Source of the DNA: Bacteroides faecis MAJ27 | GTDB lineage: Bacteria; Bacteroidota; Bacteroidia; Bacteroidales; Bacteroidaceae | Direction of reading: 5' to 3' | Assembly: GCF_900106755.1 (NCBI RefSeq) | Contig: NZ_FNNN01000012.1 | Location: 112,907 to 176,906 of the forward strand | Length of the DNA: 64,000 nucleotides | Shown: piece by piece, positions 46,418 to 53,190 of the stretch | Layout of the letters: every line of letters begins with the position of its first letter | Position numbering within the stretch: the stretch's first letter is position 1 | Notes under the pieces: model-generated | The model's database searches: none | What the model was told of the DNA's origin: nothing | Seen by the model: only the letters and a program-made list of their open reading frames with translations | Made by a program: the position numbers and the translations under genes

Positions 46418-47732
46418 GACAAAAATAATTGTGGTGGAAGACAACATCGTGTATTGCGAATATGTCTGCAATATGCTGTCACGGGAGGGCTACCGCAATA
46501 TGAAGGCTTACCACCTCTCAACCGCGAAGAAACATCTGCAACAGGCAACAGATAATGATATCGTGGTTGCCGACCTGCGTCTGCCTGACGGCAGTGGCAT
46601 AGACCTTTTGTGCTGGATGCGAAAGGAGGGAAAGATGCAGCCCTTCATCATTATGACCGACTACGCCGAAGTTAATACCGCCGTGGAAAGCATGAAACTC
46701 GGCTCGATAGACTATATTCCCAAACAGCTTGTGGAGGATAAACTTGTCCCCCTGATCCGTTCCATACTGAAAGAACGTCAGGCAGGACAACGCCGTATGC
46801 CTGTATTCGCCCGTGAAGGTTCCGCTTTTCAGAAAATCATGCACCGGATAAGGCTGGTAGCCGCCACCGACATGAGCGTGATGATATTTGGTGAGAACGG
46901 CACGGGCAAGGAGCATATTGCCCATCTGTTGCATGACAAGAGCAAACGTGCAGGCAAGCCATTTGTGGCGGTGGACTGCGGTTCACTCTCCAAAGAGCTT
47001 GCACCGTCGGCTTTCTTCGGACACGTCAAGGGAGCGTTTACAGGTGCGGACAATGCCAAGAAAGGATATTTCCATGAGGCGGAAGGCGGCACGCTGTTTC
47101 TGGACGAGGTAGGAAACCTCGCGTTGGAAACCCAACAGATGTTGCTCCGCGCCATACAGGAGAGGCGGTATCGCCCGGTCGGAGACAAGGCAGACCGGAA
47201 TTTCAATGTCCGCATCATCGCTGCTACCAATGAAGATTTGGAAGTAGCGGTGAATGAAAAGCGTTTTCGGCAGGATCTTCTGTACCGCCTGCACGACTTC
47301 GGGATAACCGTTCCTCCGTTGCGTGACTGTCAGGAAGACATCATGCCGCTGGCAGAGTTCTTCCGTGATATGGCAAACAGAGAGCTGGAGTGTAGCGTGA
47401 GCGGGTTCAGTTCCGAAGCACGTAAAGCGTTGCTGACACACGCATGGCCGGGCAACGTGCGGGAACTTCGGCAGAAAGTTATGGGTGCTGTATTGCAGGC
47501 GCAGGAAGGTGTTGTCATGAAAGAGCATCTGGAACTTGCCGTGACGAAACCGACCTCTACTGTCAGCTTCGCCTTGCGCAATGACGCGGAGGATAAGGAG
47601 CGGATATTGCGTGCGTTGAAACAGGCAAACGGCAACCGGAGTGTCGCCGCAGAACTGCTCGGCATAGGCAGGACAACACTATACAACAAACTTGAAGAGT
47701 ATGGACTTAAATATAAATTCAAGCAATCATAG
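46410..47732 (+). CDS. rteB: NtrC-type response regulator RteB
   Basis: 440 aa. Receiver domain with Asp near 55 (VVADLRLPDGSG); AAA+ domain with Walker A GENGTGKEH near 161, the GAFTGA loop near 208 that contacts sigma-54, and Walker B TLFLDEVG; Fis-type HTH at the end (RSVAAELLGIGRTTLYNKL). RteB activates rteC. The complete GAFTGA motif suggests that its target promoter uses sigma-54; see 48599. Confidence 0.95.
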   Translation: MDKTKIIVVEDNIVYCEYVCNMLSREGYRNMKAYHLSTAKKHLQQATDNDIVVADLRLPDGSGIDLLCWMRKEGKMQPFIIMTDYAEVNTAVESMKLGSIDYIPKQLVEDKLVPLIRSILKERQAGQRRMPVFAREGSAFQKIMHRIRLVAATDMSVMIFGENGTGKEHIAHLLHDKSKRAGKPFVAVDCGSLSKELAPSAFFGHVKGAFTGADNAKKGYFHEAEGGTLFLDEVGNLALETQQMLLRAIQERRYRPVGDKADRNFNVRIIAATNEDLEVAVNEKRFRQDLLYRLHDFGITVPPLRDCQEDIMPLAEFFRDMANRELECSVSGFSSEARKALLTHAWPGNVRELRQKVMGAVLQAQEGVVMKEHLELAVTKPTSTVSFALRNDAEDKERILRALKQANGNRSVAAELLGIGRTTLYNKLEEYGLKYKFKQS

Positions 47733-47754
47733 CCCGTAATTCACTGAATTTGGC

Positions 47755-47762
47755 TATCTTTG
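47755..47762 (+). promoter_or_regulatory. -7 box directly after rteB
   Basis: TATCTTTG, an exact TAnnTTTG, 23 bp after the rteB stop codon. The -33 region is not TTTG, so the promoter may be weak. Start of transcription would be near 47769. Confidence 0.5.
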
Positions 47763-47768
47763 CATAAC

Positions 47769-47984
47769 ATTTGAGAAAAACGGCGATTGGCAGGAGCTTT
47801 TCGCCGCCAACATATAGGATAAGACCGCAAGGCGTTTCAAGCGAAAATCTGGTAAATTGGAACTACGGAGACGATTGCGTGATGCTTATGCTATGCTTAC
47901 GCATAGCGTGCATTCACGTACTCTCCGTAAAGGCTTTACCAGAGCCATCGCTTGAAGGTAGTGTGAATTGCACGCTACTTTTTT
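47769..47984 (+). ncRNA. Undescribed structured RNA with intrinsic terminator
   Basis: A stem CGGCGA/TCGCCG (47781-47806) is followed by a long hairpin from 47836 to 47956 built of five matched blocks: TTCAAGCG/CGCTTGAA, TCTGGTAAA/TTTACCAGA, TACGGAGA/TCTCCGTA, CGTGATGC with GCATTCACG, and GCTATGC/GCATAGC around a TTAC loop, with near-symmetric internal loops. Then a terminator hairpin GTAGTGTG/CACGCTAC (47958-47978) and six T (47979-47984). There is no good reading frame. The unit is promoter, structure and terminator, so an independent RNA of about 215 nt; alternatively a leader element for the next gene. I do not recognise it from any RNA family. Confidence 0.6.
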
Positions 47985-48011
47985 ACCCTTGCCTAACGAA
48001 AGGAAACGATT

Positions 48012-48434
48012 ATGGGTAAAGTTCAGATTCTCGCCGTACTGACGATGGACGGATGTCTTTCTTCAGAGTTATATGATAAAGCACATCAGGATTTGTGCCT
48101 TGACCGTTGCGGTCTTGATGAAATCAGGAAGAAAGCCTTTTACCGTGTGACACCGGACTATTCCATTTCAATGCTGCACGAATGGAGAAAAGACTGCACA
48201 AACATCCGTTACCTCGCGGAAGCCACACCGGACACGGCAGACTATATAAACGGACTGCTGCGGATGCACGCTGTGGATGAAATCATACTATACACCGTTC
48301 CTTTCATATCCGGAAGCGGACGACATTTTTTTAAGTCGGCTCTGCCAGAGCAACACTGGACGCTTTCCTCTTTGAAAAGCTATCCCAACGGTGTATGTCG
48401 CATTATCTATATCCTTGATAAAAAAGCAAGATAG
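48012..48434 (+). CDS. RibD C-terminal/dihydrofolate reductase-like protein
   Basis: 140 aa, with GGAAACG ahead of the ATG. It matches the RibD_C/DHFR-like family: N-terminal VQILAVLTMDGCLSSEL, middle LAEATPDTADYINGLLRMHAVDEIILYTVPFISGSGRHFF, C-terminal strand GVCRIIYIL. It is short for the family (usually about 180-220) and lacks a long second half of the fold, so enzymatic activity is unsure. It lies between the structured RNA and rteC; role in the element is unknown. Confidence 0.7.
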   Translation: MGKVQILAVLTMDGCLSSELYDKAHQDLCLDRCGLDEIRKKAFYRVTPDYSISMLHEWRKDCTNIRYLAEATPDTADYINGLLRMHAVDEIILYTVPFISGSGRHFFKSALPEQHWTLSSLKSYPNGVCRIIYILDKKAR

Positions 48435-48555
48435 CCAAAATGTGCGGCAAGCATACATTTCTATTTTCAGGAATAGAATAAATGTTCTGATTACAAACAA
48501 TTTAAGTCGGAGATTATTTGTCCTTGTGAAAAAATACTGAATTTTACACCTCTGA

Positions 48556-48592
48556 AATCCAGCACTTTGTAAAATTGAGTGTTGGATTTTTT
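48556..48592 (+). terminator. Terminator between the RibD-like gene and rteC
   Basis: AATCCAGCAC (48556-48565) pairs with GTGTTGGATT (48579-48588, one G-T), followed by T-run to 48592. It isolates rteC from upstream transcription, so rteC needs its own promoter in the next 80 bp. Confidence 0.8.
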
Positions 48593-48598
48593 ATTTTC

Positions 48599-48614
48599 TG
48601 CCGCGTTTTTTGCC
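48599..48614 (+). promoter_or_regulatory. Possible sigma-54-type promoter of rteC
   Basis: TGCCGCG-TTTT-TTGCC compares with TGGCACG-N4-TTGCW: the -12 GC is kept and the spacing is exact, but the -24 GG is GC. It lies between the terminator and the rteC start (59 bp ahead), and rteC is known to be activated by RteB, an NtrC-type regulator. Tentative because of the -24 mismatch. Confidence 0.35.
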
Positions 48615-48672
48615 AATTATATTCATGTGCGCACGCAGAAAACAAAGTGTAATTTTCAAAATTGACAGAACC

Positions 48673-49278
48673 ATGAATTATTTCTTGCTGGCGGAAACCG
48701 ATTTTTTCCGCCTGATAAACGAAGCCGGCGACTGCAATATGGAAACGGCATACACGGCTTTCGCCACCCAAGTGATCGAACTGTGCAACGGCGGCATGGA
48801 CATGAACCTTACCGTCATCGCGCTTGCCTACATCGAAATCGAGTTGCAGCACCATCCCGTACGTAATCTGTCAGAAGAAAAAAGAGAGATTGCCGCCTAC
48901 GTCAGCAAGGCTCTGTCTTTCGTAAGAAAGATGCAGAAATTCCTTGCCACGCCCCAAGTGCCGCCACTGATATCCGCCAACAACACAACAGAAACCGCCA
49001 CCAGCCTCCTGCAATGGACGGGCAATGCCATCGACCTCGTGGAACTTATCTACGGCATCGACGAGATGGGCTGCATCAACAACGGCAACATGCCGCTCAA
49101 ACAGCTTGCCCCGCTCCTTTACAAGATATTCGGGGTTGAGTCGAAGGACTGCTACCGTTTCTACACCGATATCAAACGCCGGAAGAACGAAAGCCGCACC
49201 TACTTCCTTGACAGAATGCAGGAGAAATTGAACGAGAGGATGCTGCGCGATGATGAGTTGGATCGTATGAGGAGATAA
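48673..49278 (+). CDS. rteC: Excision-operon activator RteC
   Basis: 201 aa from MNYFLLAE (an upstream in-frame start at 48610 would overlap the promoter region). Helical protein: N-terminal domain (FRLINEAGDCNMETAYTAF...) and C-terminal domain with a likely winged HTH (LPLKQLAPLLYKIFGVESKDCYRFYTDI, KNESRTYFLDRM). Established role in CTnDOT: binds upstream of xis2c and switches on the excision operon. No Bacteroides -7 box is seen for it. Confidence 0.92.
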   Translation: MNYFLLAETDFFRLINEAGDCNMETAYTAFATQVIELCNGGMDMNLTVIALAYIEIELQHHPVRNLSEEKREIAAYVSKALSFVRKMQKFLATPQVPPLISANNTTETATSLLQWTGNAIDLVELIYGIDEMGCINNGNMPLKQLAPLLYKIFGVESKDCYRFYTDIKRRKNESRTYFLDRMQEKLNERMLRDDELDRMRR

Positions 49279-49322
49279 AAAACAAATTCATTAGAATAAA
49301 TCACATCAATTCAATTCATTAT

Positions 49323-49353
49323 TTTGTTATATTAGAAAAAGATATTAACTTTG
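49323..49353 (+). promoter_or_regulatory. Promoter of the Panacea toxin-antitoxin pair
   Basis: TTTG (49323-49326), 19 nt, TAACTTTG (49346-49353): exact Bacteroides promoter, start near 49360, 22 nt before the ATG. Confidence 0.85.
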
Positions 49354-49381
49354 CATTGAAATTGATATAGTCATAATTCAG

Positions 49382-49861
49382 ATGAACTCAATACACGATA
49401 TAACAGACTACATTATCTTACGAGTAAAATCGGAAGATAGATTTGCGTCTTTAATAAATTTAAAGTTGCAGAAGTTATTGTATTATGTTCAAGCATGGTC
49501 TTATGGTATCAATAAAAAACCTATGTTTGACGGCGAGTTTGAAGCATGGATTCATGGTCCGGTAAATCGAGAAATCTACAATCGATTTAATTCTACAAAA
49601 TATCTCTATTCAGAAATCAATATTGATGATTGCATGAATCACAATGTGAGTTTATCATCAGAAGACGCTGAATTCATTGACTTTATATTGGAGAATTATC
49701 TTAAATATAGCGGTGCTGAATTAGAACGATTGTCCCACAATGAGATGCCTTGGATTAAAACACGTGGAGATTTAAATGTAAATGAGCGTTGTGACAAGGT
49801 TATTACTCCAGAACTAATGATTGAGTATTATGGGAAAAAATGGGAAACTATTAAATCTTAA
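49382..49861 (+). CDS. Panacea-domain (SocA/GepA, DUF4065) antitoxin
   Basis: 159 aa. The Panacea signature is clear: LKLQKLLYYVQAWSYGI, FEAWIHGPVNREIYNRF, AEFIDFILENYLKYSGAEL, LSHNEMPWIKTR. Panacea proteins are antitoxins that neutralise many unrelated toxins (established family knowledge), and the gene is followed by one overlapping by 32 bp, the usual arrangement. AT-rich, unlike the tra genes, so probably acquired as a cargo module of the element. Confidence 0.85.
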   Translation: MNSIHDITDYIILRVKSEDRFASLINLKLQKLLYYVQAWSYGINKKPMFDGEFEAWIHGPVNREIYNRFNSTKYLYSEINIDDCMNHNVSLSSEDAEFIDFILENYLKYSGAELERLSHNEMPWIKTRGDLNVNERCDKVITPELMIEYYGKKWETIKS

Positions 49862-50352
49862 TTCAGATTCTCCTAAATACGGAAACAAATCATTAGTTAC
49901 CAAAGAACAAGAAAATGAGTTAAAGAGAAGGAAGATAACTTTTTCCTTCTCTTACTTTAAGCAGATACCTAATTTTCAGATTGGAGAGTGTTCTAAGGGA
50001 TGGCATATTGGGCTTCTTGAAAGATTAGGTGCTTTGGGTACTATGACACCGCAAGAAGTATTAGAAGAAAATAGAGGTAGTATTGCATTAAGATGTCATC
50101 CAATAGATTGGAGTGCTAAAAACATTCCTATTCAACGAAAAGATTTAGATTGGCTACCAAAAGAAATATTGGACAATGAGACAGATTTTCCAATAATGCA
50201 ATTTTCGATAACAAAAAGTACGGGGCGTATTGTAGGTTATTTTGATCGGGATTCTTCTATATTTCACATAGTATTATTAGATCCTGAACATAATATACAA
50301 CCGGCAAAGAAAACTAATTATCAAATACAACCAACTACAAAAGGGTTATCTC
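49830..50352 (+). pseudogene. Toxin gene of the Panacea pair, 5' part, cut by IS21-family element
   Basis: Starts at ATG 49830 inside the antitoxin gene. After 174 codons the frame runs into the IS end; the apparent stop TAA (50355-50357) belongs to the IS inverted repeat. Joining 50352 to 52906 (dropping one copy of the 8-bp duplication) restores one frame of 251 aa that continues SQYDDLLNKLERI. The N-terminal half has FSFSYFKQIPNFQIGE and TFPIMQFSIT-type strands; the family is not one I recognise, so toxin function is inferred from position. The gene is now broken; a 175-residue fragment may still be made. Confidence 0.8.
50345..50352. repeat. Target-site duplication, left copy
   Basis: GTTATCTC, repeated exactly at 52898-52905 on the other side of the IS. 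Confidence 0.95.
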
Positions 50353-50435
50353 TGTAAATACTCACGAGAAATTCCCCCATATAGTCATTAAAAAAGGGAC
50401 CACATTTTGTGTAGTTCAAATATAAGCGAGTGTAT

Positions 50436-51212
50436 TTATTCATGCAATTTTTCAGCCATTTTTTGTGTTTCTCTAACCCTGAAGGATTGTCCAGTCATGT
50501 TCAACAGGAAAGCCTTGTGGCAAAGTCTGTCCACGAGCGCCGAGCACAGGACTTTATCCTTGATGATTTCCTCCCATCTTGTAAAAGGCAAGTTCGTCGT
50601 GATAATGGTGGAGCGGGATCCAGCTCTAAGAGACAAGTGATTGAACAATAGTTCAGCTCCTTCCTTGTCAAAACTGACATATCCCATCTCGTCACATATA
50701 ACCAGGTCGAACTTCTTGAAACGCGTTTCAAGAAGTTGTAAAGTTTTGTTATTCTTAGCCTCTCTAACCCGAGTCAACAGGTGGGGTACGGTAGTGAAGA
50801 ACACGTCGAAGCCTTCCATGCAGGCTTTTATCCCTAGTCCTATCGCAGTATGTGTCTTTCCGGTTCCGGGATTCCCGTACATCACGATATTGCGTCCTTG
50901 CTTGACGAAGTTCATGGACTCGAGTTCGGGGAGTAAGTTCCTGGTATCACTTGGCAGATCTTCCAGTACAAGTTCCTGCAGGTATTTCATTTGCGGGAAC
51001 CCGGCTTTTCGTATTCTCTGGTACTTGCGGTTTTCCACCCGGTGTTCAATTTCCCGTTGTAACAGGTCCCGGAGAAAACGCCTGTATCCCCATTGATTTT
51101 GTTCCGCTTCCGCGACCGTGTCGTCCAGAACATTTTTTATAACACCGAGTTTCAATTCTTTCGCGTAACGCGTGATTAATTCATTATCATTTGTTTCCAT
51201 GTATAATAACAT
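50436..51212 (-). CDS. istB: IS21-family helper ATPase IstB
   Basis: 258 aa (254 from a second ATG at 51200). AAA+ ATPase with Walker A GNPGTGKTH and Walker B FDLVICDEMGYV, length normal for IstB. It directs IstA to the target. It begins 11 bp after istA. Confidence 0.95.
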   Translation of the reverse strand: MLLYMETNDNELITRYAKELKLGVIKNVLDDTVAEAEQNQWGYRRFLRDLLQREIEHRVENRKYQRIRKAGFPQMKYLQELVLEDLPSDTRNLLPELESMNFVKQGRNIVMYGNPGTGKTHTAIGLGIKACMEGFDVFFTTVPHLLTRVREAKNNKTLQLLETRFKKFDLVICDEMGYVSFDKEGAELLFNHLSLRAGSRSTIITTNLPFTRWEEIIKDKVLCSALVDRLCHKAFLLNMTGQSFRVRETQKMAEKLHE

Positions 51213-51223
51213 TTAGTCTATAG

Positions 51224-52804
51224 TCAGCTTAGTGTATTTGCCCGGGGAACCTTTCCCATCACGTTTTCCAGTTGCGCGAGGATATCTTCCGAACCGGCTT
51301 CTATCTCTATAAAGGCGTCCGTTTTTTGGTCCTCCCTGAACGCTTCCTCTCCTGCAGTAATGGCATGTATCGCGACCTTAAAATGGTCAGCCGTGAATAC
51401 TTTTAATCCCCTTTGTCGCAGGATGTCTGCCGCCTCGAGAACCGTTTCATAAGCCACGTCGTGGTCTCTCACGTGCTTGACGAGCCCGAGAAACTCTTTG
51501 CCGTTTTTCTTGAAATAGCGGTTATATATCACCTGCATGCTCGTCGGCATCTGGTGGAAGGCCTCGGAATATTCCAGGGCCGATGTTTTTTTCATCAAGG
51601 TGTCTATATAGTGATTGATATCAATGATCCATTCCCTTTGAGCGTGAGCGCGCTGGTGTGTTGCCACTTTCTGGTGTCGCTGGTTGTAGATGATGATTTT
51701 CTCGCTGTATATCCTGACGAGGACACTTTCTCCCGCCAGGTATTCTGGCACGGAATAATGGTTGTTCTTGAGGCATATCGTTGCCTGCTTGTCCACTTTA
51801 TACTCCGCCACTTCAAAACATCCAAACTCCCCGGGATAGGGCTGCAGGGCCTCCAGTTCCTCGTTGACCCGGCTGGTTCCACCCGTGGTTAGCGTGGCGG
51901 TCTGTTCATCATTTAGCTGTACACAAGTCTTTGTCAACCATTGCTGGGCCTCCTCCACGCTATTAAAATCCACGCGAGTGGTAAAGGCCCTGCCCCGGAC
52001 GTAATCCACGCTACGTTCAACATCCCCCTTTTCCCAACCGGCCCTGGCGTTGCAGTACCGGAAATTGAAACGATAAAAGGTACTTAGCCGTGTTAAGGCT
52101 TCAGTGGGACGTTTTTCCCTGTTATCAAACACGACGGCCACGCGCATGTTGTCATAGACCATGACACGGGGAACCCCGTTCACCTCCTTGAAGAAGTTCC
52201 GGTGCGATTCCATGAAAGCTAAACTATCTTGACGGTGAAAGAGATAAGCAAAGCGTCCCTTGCTAAACGGGAACGCGAACACGGCCATCATCAGGGCTTC
52301 CTGTTTCCCGTCAATGAACAGTTTGACCTCACCCCAGTCAAACTGGCATTCTTCCCCCGGCTCGTGACGGATGCGCAAGTACACCTCCTTCCTTCTAGAA
52401 GACTTTAATTCTTTCTTCTCGCGAATATAACGGCACACCGTGGGATAGCTGATATTGATCCCCTTGGACACGAGCTCCCTGTGAATATCCTTTTTCTTCA
52501 GGCATTGCTTACGCATGCCGTTGTTTCGCCGGCGATCGTTTTCTTTTAACCAATATTCTATCTCTTTGATTACTTCTCCCGTTAAAACCCGGGGAGAACG
52601 GCTCGAACCCGTGTAACGAGGTACCGTGGACAAATAATCCTCGATTCCCGTTTCTGGATCCCGAGACAAGGCCGCCTCGTAACCTCGAACCACTCGACGT
52701 ACCGTTTTCCGGTCTAACGACACCCTGCGGGATATCTCGCGTAAACTCAATCCATCCACGCGATAATAATGTAAAATCTGTTGTTTCTTGTCCATACTTA
52801 TCAT
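51224..52804 (-). CDS. istA: IS21-family transposase IstA
   Basis: 526 aa: N-terminal HTH (YRVDGLSLREISRRVSLDRKTV), DDE catalytic core (ECQFDWGEVKLFIDG; MVYDNMRVAV; CNARAGWEKGDVERSV gives the Glu) and C-terminal beta domain. Complete, so the IS should be active. Confidence 0.95.
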   Translation of the reverse strand: MISMDKKQQILHYYRVDGLSLREISRRVSLDRKTVRRVVRGYEAALSRDPETGIEDYLSTVPRYTGSSRSPRVLTGEVIKEIEYWLKENDRRRNNGMRKQCLKKKDIHRELVSKGINISYPTVCRYIREKKELKSSRRKEVYLRIRHEPGEECQFDWGEVKLFIDGKQEALMMAVFAFPFSKGRFAYLFHRQDSLAFMESHRNFFKEVNGVPRVMVYDNMRVAVVFDNREKRPTEALTRLSTFYRFNFRYCNARAGWEKGDVERSVDYVRGRAFTTRVDFNSVEEAQQWLTKTCVQLNDEQTATLTTGGTSRVNEELEALQPYPGEFGCFEVAEYKVDKQATICLKNNHYSVPEYLAGESVLVRIYSEKIIIYNQRHQKVATHQRAHAQREWIIDINHYIDTLMKKTSALEYSEAFHQMPTSMQVIYNRYFKKNGKEFLGLVKHVRDHDVAYETVLEAADILRQRGLKVFTADHFKVAIHAITAGEEAFREDQKTDAFIEIEAGSEDILAQLENVMGKVPRANTLS

Positions 52805-52897
52805 TGTTTACTCGCTTTTTTTCAAAGCTACATTTTATGACTTGTATGGTCCCTTTTTTAATGATTACCGTGGGGGATTTTTCAATGACTATTTACA

Positions 52898-52905
52898 GTT
52901 ATCTC
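52898..52905. repeat. Target-site duplication, right copy
   Basis: GTTATCTC, same as 50345-50352. Confidence 0.95.
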
Positions 52906-53138
52906 AATATGATGATTTATTAAATAAGTTGGAACGAATTAAAAGTATCGTATCAGATTGTTCTGATAAAAAGTGCAAATTGCATTCACATATTAGTGTT
53001 ATAGAAGAATTACATGACAATATTGTTTATATAGGACTTGATAATGACTTCTATAGCACTTATCAAGAAATCTTAAAGAAAATTCCATTGCAAAAAATTT
53101 TGGAAAACGGAATCTTAGTAAGTATGGATAATGCTTAA
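52906..53138 (+). pseudogene. Toxin gene of the Panacea pair, 3' part
   Basis: Encodes the last 77 residues (YDDLLNKLERI ... LVSMDNA), in phase with the 5' part once the IS and one duplication are removed. Helical and charged, with HISVIEELHDN. No start of its own except within IS sequence. A terminator follows at 53144. Confidence 0.8.
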
Positions 53139-53143
53139 GTTCT

Positions 53144-53188
53144 AAAAAAATGAAGAAAGGTTTATGGTAAGCCTTTCTTCATTTTTTT
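53144..53188. terminator. Bidirectional terminator between the toxin gene and mobC
   Basis: AAAAAAATGAAGAAAGG pairs perfectly with CCTTTCTTCATTTTTTT around an 11-nt loop; U-tracts arise on both strands. It separates the plus-strand toxin module from the minus-strand mob operon. Confidence 0.85.
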
Positions 53189-53190
53189 AT

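Larger units (their letters stand above)
50353..52897 (-). mobile_element. Complete IS21-family insertion sequence, 2545 bp
   Basis: Ends are long related inverted repeats of about 50 bp starting TGTAAATA and both containing ATTAAAAAAGGGACCA. The 8-bp direct repeat GTTATCTC flanks it (50345-50352 and 52898-52905), marking a recent insertion into the toxin gene. istA and istB are read leftward and intact. Confidence 0.95.

Noticed and set aside
47993..47999. GCCTAAC next to a long hairpin, resembling an integron attC end
   Set aside because: The motif lies on the wrong side of the hairpin, no matching GTTRRRY partner is found, and no integron integrase is near.
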